Positions 1 to 5,244 of a stretch of 8,477 bases of DNA are shown here, piece after piece. Position numbers and translations under genes: made by a program. Origin of the DNA: an uncultured Janibacter sp. GTDB taxonomy: Bacteria; Actinomycetota; Actinomycetes; Actinomycetales; Dermatophilaceae. Positions within the stretch are counted from its first letter, which is position 1. Each line of letters opens with the position of its first letter. A model generated the notes under the pieces. It saw only the letters and a list, made by a program, of their open reading frames with translations, was not told the origin of the DNA and made no database searches. The stretch lies in assembly GCA_946222495.1 (NCBI GenBank), contig CAMICF010000126.1, forward strand, positions 1-8,477, given 5' to 3'.

Positions 1-270
1 GTCTTCGCGGGCTTCGTCTTCGCCCACCTGACGATGATCCGGCCGATCGGGTTCGCCCTGGCCGTGGGCGTCCTCGTCGACGCGCTCGTCGTGCGGATGA
101 CCCTGACGCCGGCAGTGATGCACCTGCTCGGGGACGCCGCGTGGTGGATGCCGCGCTGGCTCGACCGGATCCTGCCCGACCTCGACGTCGAGGGGACCCA
201 GCTGGATGCCCAGCTCGCCCACGACGAGGTGGAGGAGCCGGAGGACGGAGCCGTAGGGTCGCGAGCATGA
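1..270 (+). CDS. MMPL-family (RND-type) membrane transporter, C-terminal end only
   Basis: Only the last 89 residues are present and the gene begins before the window. The tail reads through a glycine/alanine/valine-rich membrane segment (about residues 1-42 of the visible part, including GFALAVGVLVDALVVRMTL), then LTPAVMHLLGDAAWWMPRWLDRILPDL, then an acidic cytosolic end. The segment VGVLVDALVVRMTLTPAVM followed by a GDAAWWMPRWLDR block is characteristic of the last transmembrane helix and C-terminus of actinobacterial MMPL proteins. This family exports lipids or hydrophobic compounds using the proton gradient. The substrate cannot be told from this fragment. The TGA stop overlaps the ATG of the next gene by four bases (ATGA), so the two may be translated together, although a promoter-like hexamer lies inside the last codons. 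Confidence 0.85.
   Translation, partial: VFAGFVFAHLTMIRPIGFALAVGVLVDALVVRMTLTPAVMHLLGDAAWWMPRWLDRILPDLDVEGTQLDAQLAHDEVEEPEDGAVGSRA
254..259 (+). promoter_or_regulatory. Candidate -10 element (TAGGGT) for leaderless transcription of the SRPBCC gene
   Basis: TAGGGT fits the TANNNT actinobacterial -10 pattern and lies seven bases before the ATG at 267, which would put the transcription start at the start codon. It lies inside the last codons of the transporter gene. No convincing -35 is seen and there is no good Shine-Dalgarno sequence. The same arrangement recurs at four other starts in this window. Confidence 0.5.
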
Positions 271-746
271 CTGCAACCACGGAGAACGCCCCGCTGCTCG
301 AGGCCACGACCGAGATCGACGCACCGCCGGAGGCGGTGTGGGCGGTCGTCGCCGACCTGCGCGCGCTCGGTGGGCTGAGCGACCAGGTGCTGCGGACCCA
401 CGTCCGGGGCACATCCCCGGTCGGTCTGGGCACGCGCACGGTCAACATCAACCGCCGCGGTCCCCTCGTGTGGCCCACCCGCGCCAAGGTCGTCCGGTTC
501 GAGCCGAACCGGGACTTCGCCTTCCGGATCAAGGACAACGGCTCCATCTGGTCCTACGAGCTCACGCCGTCGGCCACCGGCGGCACCGTCGTGACGCACC
601 GGCGCGAGGCACCCAAGGGCACCACCCAGGTCTCGAAGACCTTGCAGGACAAGGTCCTTGGCGGTGTCGCGAACTTCGACCGCGAGATGGAGGCCGGCAT
701 GGCCGTGACCCTCCAGCGGCTCAAGGCGCTGCTCGAGAACCGCTGA
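267..746 (+). CDS. SRPBCC-fold (START/polyketide cyclase-like) protein
   Basis: The predicted 159-residue soluble protein begins with a short polar stretch followed by the typical SRPBCC entry strand and helix: LEATTEIDAPPEAVWAVVADL at about residues 11-31. An alternation of strands follows (GTRTVNINRRGPLVWPTRAKVVRFEPNRDFAFRI), then WSYELTP near 95-101, a strand TGGTVVTHRRE, and a long C-terminal helix ending MAVTLQRLKALLENR. This is the usual helix-grip order and length for the family, whose members bind hydrophobic ligands in a central cavity. No catalytic residues identify a reaction. The start is taken at 267 because the fold begins there and the ATG overlaps the transporter stop. The longer reading frame upstream is out-of-frame transporter sequence. 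The link to a lipid-exporting MMPL protein suggests a hydrophobic ligand, but that is inference. Confidence 0.85.
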   Translation: MTATTENAPLLEATTEIDAPPEAVWAVVADLRALGGLSDQVLRTHVRGTSPVGLGTRTVNINRRGPLVWPTRAKVVRFEPNRDFAFRIKDNGSIWSYELTPSATGGTVVTHRREAPKGTTQVSKTLQDKVLGGVANFDREMEAGMAVTLQRLKALLENR

Positions 747-764
747 CCGCGCACAGCGCTCGAC

Positions 765-802
765 CGAGGGGACGAAGGGGGACACCCCCCTTCGTCCCCT
801 CG
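765..802 (+). terminator. 17-bp perfect hairpin, likely terminator of the SRPBCC gene
   Basis: Bases 765-781 (CGAGGGGACGAAGGGGG) are the exact reverse complement of 786-802, with a four-base loop (ACAC). It begins 18 bases after the stop at 746. There is no T-run after the stem, which is common for actinobacterial terminators. Because the stem is perfect it could act on either strand. Confidence 0.7.
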
Positions 803-837
803 TGCATGCCCCCGGGAGACATGGGTACTTCTCCCCA

Positions 838-866
838 TCGACCGGTCAGACCGCGCCGCATAGATT
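838..866 (+). promoter_or_regulatory. Candidate sigma-70-type promoter (TCGACC - 17 bp - TAGATT)
   Basis: TCGACC at 838-843 matches four of six bases of the -35 consensus, and TAGATT at 861-866 fits TANNNT, with a 17-base spacer. This is the most AT-rich spot in the gap (TAGATTTTT). Transcription would start near 873 and run into the hairpins at 874-906 and 941-975. It is the only place in the window where both promoter boxes can be proposed at proper spacing. Confidence 0.4.
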
Positions 867-872
867 TTTCCT

Positions 873-975
873 TGTCAGCAGGTGACCGGGGGGATTCGCC
901 GCTGACTCGGCCCGTGGTCTACAGGGGGATCGCGGCCAGCGAAGGCGGGGCTCCGCAGGGGAGAGCCCCGCCTTC
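873..975 (+). ncRNA. Possible small RNA or structured 5' leader
   Basis: Between the candidate promoter and the strong hairpin at 941-975 lie two weaker stem-loops. The first pairs GTCAGC (874-879) with GCTGAC (901-906) and carries GGGGGG in its loop. The second pairs GGCC (909-912) with GGCC (934-937) and carries GGGGG in its loop. In both, the G-run is followed by AT or ATT and then CG. No open reading frame of useful size is seen. The unit could be a ~100-nt small RNA ended by the 941-975 hairpin, or an untranslated leader with an attenuator for the membrane protein at 1024. I do not recognise it as a known RNA family. Confidence 0.3.
941..975 (+). terminator. 13-bp perfect hairpin, terminator-like
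   Basis: GAAGGCGGGGCTC (941-953) is the exact reverse complement of 963-975, with a nine-base loop. It lies about 50 bases before the start of the membrane protein gene, so it either ends a small RNA made from the promoter near 861 or controls read-through into that gene. No T-run follows (the next bases are GGCTTGTG). Confidence 0.55.
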
Positions 976-1023
976 GGCTTGTGCTGCAGGGGGTGCCGTC
1001 CCACGTGTGTGACCATGTGCCCC

Positions 1024-1623
1024 ATGTCTTCTCCCCTTGGTGTCCCCGGTGCCCCTCAGCGGCAGGGAGTCAACGGGGGGATCGTCGCGGCGATCGCCGT
1101 CGGCATCGTGCTGGTCCTCGCCGTGTGCTGCCTCGGTGGTGCCTTCCTCGTGACCCGGGAGGACGACGAGCCGGAGCAGACGCCGACGACAGAGCCGTCC
1201 GAGGAGTCGTCCACCGAGCCCACGACCGAGTCCTCTTCGGACTCCACGACCGAGCCGCCCGCGGGGCCGACGACGGCCGAGCCCGAGGAGCCCCTGCCCT
1301 CGCCGGAGGGCATGGTCCCCTTCCCCGCGAGCTTCGGCGGCTGGGACAACCTCTCCTCGGAGCCGGGCACGACCATCGCGATCTTCACGAAGGGCGAGGA
1401 GAGCTTCAACGTCCTCTCCTCCACGCACGCGACGGTCGAGACCTACGAGGACCTGTGGGAGGACCCGCACCGGCACGGCCGCCTCTCCTGCGGCAAGCGG
1501 GTCGGTGCCGCCACGGTCAGCTGTGCCGTCGCCGCGCACGACACGACCTACTACGCCTCCTCCTCGGACCTGACCGAGGAGGAGCTGGCTGACGCGGTGG
1601 GGACCATGCTCACGCAGATGTGA
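1024..1623 (+). CDS. Small membrane-anchored protein with Thr/Ser/Glu/Pro linker and extracytoplasmic domain
   Basis: The product is 199 residues from this start. Residues 1-18 are a short cytosolic stretch. Residues 20-43 form one hydrophobic helix (IVAAIAVGIVLVLAVCCLGG and on), followed by REDDE. Residues 48-92 are a low-complexity linker of Thr, Ser, Glu and Pro with repeated TEP and TTE units, a likely site for O-mannosylation. Residues 93-199 look folded, with two cysteines (156 and 167) that could form a disulfide outside the cell. The family is not recognised and no catalytic motif is seen. The start is uncertain: in-frame GTG at 1009 and ATG at 1015 are alternatives, and none has a good ribosome binding site. 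ATG 1024 was chosen because it gives the usual MSSP-type cytosolic start. A surface sensor or anchored binding protein is possible, but nothing shows it. Confidence 0.75.
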   Translation: MSSPLGVPGAPQRQGVNGGIVAAIAVGIVLVLAVCCLGGAFLVTREDDEPEQTPTTEPSEESSTEPTTESSSDSTTEPPAGPTTAEPEEPLPSPEGMVPFPASFGGWDNLSSEPGTTIAIFTKGEESFNVLSSTHATVETYEDLWEDPHRHGRLSCGKRVGAATVSCAVAAHDTTYYASSSDLTEEELADAVGTMLTQM

Positions 1624-1630
1624 TCCCTCG

Positions 1631-1651
1631 CCCCGACCGGCGAGGTCGGGG
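1631..1651 (+). terminator. Short GC hairpin after the membrane protein gene
   Basis: CCCCGACC (1631-1638) pairs exactly with GGTCGGGG (1644-1651) across a five-base loop, starting eight bases after the stop at 1623. No T-run follows. It sits just ahead of the -10-like hexamer of the next gene, which fits separate transcription of the two genes. Confidence 0.5.
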
Positions 1652-1662
1652 GCCGCACGAAC

Positions 1663-1668
1663 TAGGCT
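1663..1668 (+). promoter_or_regulatory. Candidate -10 element (TAGGCT) for leaderless transcription of the crotonase gene
   Basis: TAGGCT fits TANNNT and lies six bases before the ATG at 1675. The intervening GGGGCC is not a usable Shine-Dalgarno at that distance. No clear -35 is seen at 16-18 bases upstream, where the hairpin at 1631-1651 lies. Confidence 0.5.
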
Positions 1669-1674
1669 GGGGCC

Positions 1675-2484
1675 ATGCCCCGCAACGTCACCACGACCAT
1701 CGAGGACGGCGTCGCCCACCTGCGCCTGGCTCGTCCCGACAAGCTCAACGCGCTCACCCTGGACATGCTCGACGACCTCGTCGCCGCCGCGCACGGACTG
1801 AGCACGGACCGCACCCTGCGGGCCGTCATCGTCTCCGGCGAGGGCAGCGCCTTCTGTGCCGGGCTCGACTTCGGCTCGGCCATGCGGGACCAGAAGGGCA
1901 TCATCGCCCGCTTCGTCCCCCGCCCGTGGAGGGGCACCAACACCTTCCAGGAGGCGGCCTGGGCGTTGCGCCGACTGGAGGTCCCCGTCATCGCGGCCGT
2001 GCACGGCCACTGCCTCGGTGGGGGGCTGCAGATCGCGCTCGCGGCCGACTTCCGCATCACCGCCCCGGACGCGACCTGGTCGGTCCTCGAGGCCCGCTGG
2101 GGCATCATCCCCGACATGTCCGGCGTCCACGCGCTCTCGCAGCTCGTCGGGATCGACGTCGCCAAGAAGCTGACGATGACTGCCGAAAAGGTCTCCGGGG
2201 CGCGTGCCCGGGAGATCGGCCTGGCCACGGAGGTCGCCACCGACCCGGTCGTGGCGGCGCAGGCTCTGGCGGACGAACTGGCGACCCGCTCGCCGGACGC
2301 CCTCGCGAGCGCCAAGCGGCTCTTCGACGGCACCTGGCACGCCAGCGCACGGCGCACCTTCGCTCGTGAGCGCATCGAGCAGCTCGGGCTCCTCTTCGGC
2401 CCGAACGCCCAGCAGGCGCGGACGGCCAATGCCGAGCGCAGAGCGCCGGAGTACCTGCCCCGCGGTCGGAAGATCGCCCGATGA
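1675..2484 (+). CDS. Crotonase / enoyl-CoA hydratase family protein
   Basis: The 269-residue length is normal for the family. Residues 9-26 (IEDGVAHLRLARPDKLNA) form the entry strand, and FCAGLDF (60-66) and GHCLGGGLQ (111-119) form the two oxyanion-hole segments that hold the acyl-CoA thioester. At the first catalytic position (Glu144 in rat mitochondrial hydratase) there is Gln119. At the second (rat Glu164) Glu139 is kept, within WSVLEARWGIIPDMSG. Asp147 lies eight residues later, the same Glu-to-Asp spacing as in dienoyl-CoA isomerase (Glu196/Asp204 of rat ECH1). A simple hydratase is therefore not assured, and an isomerase or another crotonase reaction is equally possible. The gene overlaps the next by ATGA, so the two are co-translated. 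The ATG at 1675 is supported by the -10-like hexamer in front of it. Confidence 0.88.
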   Translation: MPRNVTTTIEDGVAHLRLARPDKLNALTLDMLDDLVAAAHGLSTDRTLRAVIVSGEGSAFCAGLDFGSAMRDQKGIIARFVPRPWRGTNTFQEAAWALRRLEVPVIAAVHGHCLGGGLQIALAADFRITAPDATWSVLEARWGIIPDMSGVHALSQLVGIDVAKKLTMTAEKVSGARAREIGLATEVATDPVVAAQALADELATRSPDALASAKRLFDGTWHASARRTFARERIEQLGLLFGPNAQQARTANAERRAPEYLPRGRKIAR

Positions 2485-3572
2485 GCGACGCCGCGACGCC
2501 CGCCGGCTTCCTCCCCATCGTCCCCGAGGGCCTCCCCGAGGGATGGTCGACCCGCGCCCCGGAGGAGGGCGACGTCGAGGAGATCGTCGCGATCGCCCGG
2601 GCCGAGAAACAGGCCGTCGAGGGCTCCGGCTCGGTCGAGTCCGACGTCATCGCCGGCGAGGCCGTCGGCCAGGGAGCGTGGACCCGGCGCCAGGTCGTCG
2701 TCATCGACCCCGACGGACGGATCCGCGTCTGGGCCCGGGTGCACGACCGGGCCGCCGGCCGGACCAACGTCGACCTCACCACCGACCCCGACCTCGCGCG
2801 CGAGGAGGAGCAGGAGCTCGCCCGCGTGCTCCTCGGGTGGGCCGAGGAAGTCGCCCTCGCCATCTCCCGGGGGCGTGGCCTCGGCGGTACCCGGCTCGAC
2901 GTCTCCGTCCACGAGGACGACGACCGGTTGCGCTCGATGCTCAGCCCGGCGGGCTACGACCTCGCTCGCTCCTGGAAGCAGATGACCCGGCGGGTCGAGC
3001 CCGGGGACGAGGACCTCGTCCAGACCTACCGCCGCGAGGGTGTGGACGTGCGTCGCGTCGCCAAGCGGGAGGACGGCACCCCCGTGGCCGCCGACCTGCA
3101 GTCGGTGTACCGGATGATCGAGGAGTCCTTCGCGGACCACTTCAACTCCTACCGGGAGTCCTTCCCGGAGTTCCTCGCCCGTCTGCGCGAGGCCCCCGGC
3201 CACCGCTGGGACCACTGGTGGATCGCCGACATCGACGTCGACGGCCAGTGGGTCCCGGGTGGCGCGGTCGCCGCTCTCGTCCTGCCGGCGGACGCGCAGG
3301 GCGTCGACGGCACCTACATCGACTACATCGGCGTGCACCGGCTGGCCCGAGGGCGTGGCGTCGCCAAGTCCCTCCTCCACACCGTGCTCGCCGACACCGC
3401 GCGCCGCGGTCGCAACCGGGTCTCCCTCGAGGTCGACGCCGACAGCCCGACCGGGGCGGACGCCCTCTACGAGTCGATGGGCTGGGTCACGGCCCACCGC
3501 ACCGAGTCATGGCACAAGGACATCCGGCTCGAGGGCACGGACGACCCGGTGCCGCAGGCGCGGCTGGACTGA
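2481..3572 (+). CDS. Two-domain GNAT-family N-acetyltransferase
   Basis: The product is 363 residues, about twice a single GNAT domain. The N-terminal half (about 20-170) looks like a degenerate GNAT domain: RAPEEGDVEEIVAIAR entry helix, VVVIDPDGRIRVWARV strands and SMLSPAGYDLARSWKQM, the usual end of a GNAT fold. The C-terminal half (about 186-350) is a full GNAT domain: DLQSVYRMIEESFADHF entry, DYIGVHRLARGRGVAKSLL (281-299) carrying the R-x-x-G-x-A acetyl-CoA loop, then SLEVDADSPTGADALYESMGW. The order resembles mycothiol synthase (MshD), but the length is greater and MshD-specific residues were not confirmed, so the substrate is unknown. It starts four bases inside the crotonase gene and would be made from the same mRNA. 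Its stop codon lies in a palindrome shared with the convergent gene. Confidence 0.85.
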   Translation: MSDAATPAGFLPIVPEGLPEGWSTRAPEEGDVEEIVAIARAEKQAVEGSGSVESDVIAGEAVGQGAWTRRQVVVIDPDGRIRVWARVHDRAAGRTNVDLTTDPDLAREEEQELARVLLGWAEEVALAISRGRGLGGTRLDVSVHEDDDRLRSMLSPAGYDLARSWKQMTRRVEPGDEDLVQTYRREGVDVRRVAKREDGTPVAADLQSVYRMIEESFADHFNSYRESFPEFLARLREAPGHRWDHWWIADIDVDGQWVPGGAVAALVLPADAQGVDGTYIDYIGVHRLARGRGVAKSLLHTVLADTARRGRNRVSLEVDADSPTGADALYESMGWVTAHRTESWHKDIRLEGTDDPVPQARLD

Positions 3573-3586
3573 GCTCAGTCCAGCCG
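3561..3586. terminator. 26-bp perfect palindrome, bidirectional terminator spanning both stop codons
   Basis: CGGCTGGACTGAG (3561-3573) is followed directly by its exact reverse complement (3574-3586). It contains the last codons and TGA stops of the GNAT gene (plus) and the oxidoreductase gene (minus), which are only two bases apart. As RNA it can fold with an 11-bp stem and a four-base loop on either strand. No T-run is seen. Confidence 0.65.
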
Positions 3587-4864
3587 GTGGGTCTCGATGG
3601 TGAAGTCGTGGGCCCGCAGGCGCTCGACGAGCGCGCCGTCGAGCGCGACGGCGGGGGTGAGCACGCCCCCTTCGCCCTGCAGGTCGTCCTCGGCGAGGCA
3701 GAGGGCGGACTGGCCGAGCATGATCGCCGTGCCGTTGTAGCCGGGGTCGGCCTTCGCGGCGACCGTCGTCGCGTACTTGGCGCCGCTCGTCGTCGTCGCG
3801 ACGACCTCCATGCGGAAGCGGCCGTTCGTCCGGCTCTTCTCGTCCGGCCCCTCGCCGGGACCCGGCAGCGCCCGGTCGAGCAGGCCGCGCGTCGGGCTGA
3901 AGGACATGGCGCCGACGACGCCGAGCAGACCGGCGGTCATGCCGGCAGCGGCGAAGGGGGACTTCGCCGTGGACCCGAAGTCCGTCACCTCGTGGTAGCG
4001 GAAGGCCCGGCCGTAGCGCCAGCCCTGGAGGGCATTGCTGCGGCGCACGACCCGCGTGTTGTACGAGGCCATGATGAAGGGGCCGGTCCAGTGCCCGTCC
4101 TCCGTGCGCCGCACGGGCAGGCGGGAGCCGATGCGCGCCAGACGCCCGCGCTTGGCGGGAGCCTCCGTCGACGTGGCCCCGTCCCGGTCGGCACGCGTGG
4201 GCTCGGCCGCGCGGTCGGGGCTCAGCCCGTAGGGGTCGTTGATCGCCCGCCGGTCCTCGACGGACTCGCGCGAGGTGATGGTCTGCTGCCGCATCGACGC
4301 GATCGTCCCGCCGGAGAGGCCGCCCTTGAGGCTGCGGACGAAGAGGACGGTGTCGGTGAGCTCGCCGGCGCCCTCCTCGGCGGCGAGCCGGGCGGTCTCG
4401 AGGACCCCGAGGTCGGAGGGGATCGAGTCGAAGCCGCACGAGTGCACGATCTTCGCCCCGGAGCGCCGGGCGACGTCGTGGAAGGCCTCGGCCGAGTCCC
4501 GGGCGAAGAGCACCTCGCCGGTGAGGTCGGCATAGTGCGTCCCCGCGACGGCGCAGGCCTTGACGAGCTCGCGCCCGTGGAGCGCATAGGGGCCGACCGT
4601 GGTCACGACGACCCGCGTCGAGGCGGCGAGGTCGGCACACGCGGCCGGGTCCGCCACGTCGACGAGCAGCCGGGGCCAGGAGCCGGCAGCGCCGCCCAGC
4701 TCGGCCGCGACGGCATCGAGCTTGGCCCGGGAACGCCCGGCGATCGCGATGCGCACGCCCTCCGGGGCGTGGTCGCGGAGGTGGGCCGCCGTGAGGCGGC
4801 CGACGAATCCGGTGGCGCCGACGAGGACGATGTCGTAGTCGCTGCGGCCCGTGGGAGAAGTCAT
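3575..4864 (-). CDS. Saccharopine dehydrogenase-like NAD(P)-binding oxidoreductase (trans-acting enoyl reductase type)
   Basis: The 429-residue protein opens with a Rossmann motif, YDIVLVGATGFVGRLTAAHL (residues 10-29), followed by IAIAGRSRAKLDAVAAELG, a typical second strand and helix. RVVVTTVGPYALHGRELVKAC (84-104), GTHYADLTGE (108-117) and HSCGFDSIPSDLG (141-153) are hallmarks of the saccharopine dehydrogenase-like group. That group includes mycobacterial Rv2449c-like proteins and the trans-acting enoyl reductase Rv2953 of phthiocerol/phenolic lipid synthesis. The group generally acts on lipid or polyketide intermediates rather than on saccharopine. A hydrophobic stretch around 303-322 may contact a membrane or lipid. 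The start at 4864 is chosen because the Rossmann strand begins ten residues later and a TAGTGT hexamer lies seven bases upstream. An in-frame ATG at 4903 would add 13 unlikely residues. The true substrate is not shown. Confidence 0.85.
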   Translation of the reverse strand: MTSPTGRSDYDIVLVGATGFVGRLTAAHLRDHAPEGVRIAIAGRSRAKLDAVAAELGGAAGSWPRLLVDVADPAACADLAASTRVVVTTVGPYALHGRELVKACAVAGTHYADLTGEVLFARDSAEAFHDVARRSGAKIVHSCGFDSIPSDLGVLETARLAAEEGAGELTDTVLFVRSLKGGLSGGTIASMRQQTITSRESVEDRRAINDPYGLSPDRAAEPTRADRDGATSTEAPAKRGRLARIGSRLPVRRTEDGHWTGPFIMASYNTRVVRRSNALQGWRYGRAFRYHEVTDFGSTAKSPFAAAGMTAGLLGVVGAMSFSPTRGLLDRALPGPGEGPDEKSRTNGRFRMEVVATTTSGAKYATTVAAKADPGYNGTAIMLGQSALCLAEDDLQGEGGVLTPAVALDGALVERLRAHDFTIETHRLD

Positions 4865-4871
4865 GTCAATG

Positions 4872-4877
4872 ACACTA
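4872..4877 (-). promoter_or_regulatory. Candidate -10 element (TAGTGT on minus strand) for leaderless transcription of the oxidoreductase
   Basis: On the minus strand TAGTGT lies seven bases before the ATG at 4864, the same geometry as the plus-strand examples. The sequence between (CATTGAC) has no Shine-Dalgarno. No strong -35 is seen. Confidence 0.5.
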
Positions 4878-4953
4878 ACCCGTTGCCGGGGAATGGCGTT
4901 CATCCGAAGTGCCCGCCGTGGAGGGGCGGGGCTTCCCTCAGCGCGCGCGGTTC

Positions 4954-4965
4954 GGTAGACAGGGG
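4954..4965 (+). promoter_or_regulatory. Weak candidate promoter region for the repeat-peptide/oxygenase unit
   Basis: TAGACA (4956-4961) within GGTAGACAGGGG is the only -10-like hexamer between the divergent genes on this strand, giving a 5' leader of about 50 bases before the ATG at 5017. The last base does not fit TANNNT and no good -35 is present. A related 12-mer (10 of 12 identical) occurs at 916-927 in the other intergenic region. Confidence 0.25.
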
Positions 4966-5002
4966 AGACGTGGCAGTGCTCGACGCGCTGTCCCCGACAA
5001 GC

Positions 5003-5009
5003 AAAGGAG
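5003..5009 (+). promoter_or_regulatory. Strong ribosome binding site (AAAGGAG) of the repeat-peptide gene
   Basis: AAAGGAG ends seven bases before the ATG at 5017, an ideal distance. It is the only strong Shine-Dalgarno sequence seen at a gene start in this window. It fixes the start of the 75-residue peptide and suggests high translation. Confidence 0.8.
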
Positions 5010-5016
5010 AAGCACC

Positions 5017-5244
5017 ATGACGCAGCCTCCGAACGAGACCCCCGACGTGGCCGAGGAGGCCATCGGCGGCGTGCCCACCGAGGCGCCCACCCCGGGTGAC
5101 GGCGGTGCCGATGGCGGTGCCGGCGACGGTGGTGCTGACGGCGGTGCCGGTGATGGTGGCGCCGATGGCGCGGCTGGTGACGGTGGCGCTGATGGCGCGG
5201 CCGGTGACGGTGGCGCTGACGGCGGAGCCGACGGCGGTGCCTGA
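5017..5244 (+). CDS. 75-residue acidic Gly/Ala/Asp repeat peptide, possible substrate of the adjacent oxygenase
   Basis: I do not recognise a family. Residues 1-28 are a Pro/Glu/Thr-rich leader-like part with EEAIGG at 13-18. Residues 29-75 consist only of Gly (24), Ala (13) and Asp (10) in a nine-residue period: GGADGGAGD twice, GGADGAAGD twice, then GGADGGADGGA. The whole peptide has 16 acidic residues and no Lys, Arg, His, Cys, Ser or aromatic residue, so it should be disordered and strongly negative. There is no signal peptide. The gene is real rather than a shadow: it has an ideal Shine-Dalgarno sequence and its TGA is followed at once by the GTG of the cupin gene, so the two are very likely coupled in translation. 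Possible roles are a multi-core precursor modified by the oxygenase, a disordered metal-binding or partner peptide, or a coupling leader. The first is favoured only by context. Confidence 0.75.
   Translation: MTQPPNETPDVAEEAIGGVPTEAPTPGDGGADGGAGDGGADGGAGDGGADGAAGDGGADGAAGDGGADGGADGGA
5101..5241 (+). repeat. 27-bp tandem repeat coding for GGADG(G/A)AGD units
   Basis: Four full 27-base units (5101-5127, 5128-5154, 5155-5181, 5182-5208) are followed by a variant end unit of 33 bases (5209-5241). Units 3 and 4 differ at only two bases, both silent, suggesting recent duplication. Gly codons are GGT 12, GGC 11, GGA 1, and Asp codons are GAC 6, GAT 4, far more GGT and GAT than in the flanking genes. 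Confidence 0.85.

Noticed and set aside
814..847. GGGTAC (823-828) as a stress-sigma (SigB/SigF-type) -10 element and the GACCGGTC palindrome (840-847) as an operator
   Set aside because: No GTTT-like -35 is found at the right distance, and an eight-base palindrome is expected by chance at this GC content.
874..940. Runs of C on the minus strand in hairpin loops, recalling the actinobacterial 6C small RNA
   Set aside because: The known 6C loci lie by ssd/HAD-phosphatase genes, which are absent here. The only promoter-like sequence and the terminator-like hairpin are ordered for plus-strand transcription, where the loops are G-rich.
2204..5020. 938-codon open frame on the plus strand covering several genes
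   Set aside because: Its translation is Arg/Pro/Gly-rich low-complexity sequence and it overlaps three well-supported genes on both strands. It is a by-product of high GC content.
5101..5241. Nine-residue period resembling RTX calcium-binding repeats
   Set aside because: RTX repeats need GGxGxD followed by a large hydrophobic residue. These repeats contain only Gly, Ala and Asp, with the Asp out of register.
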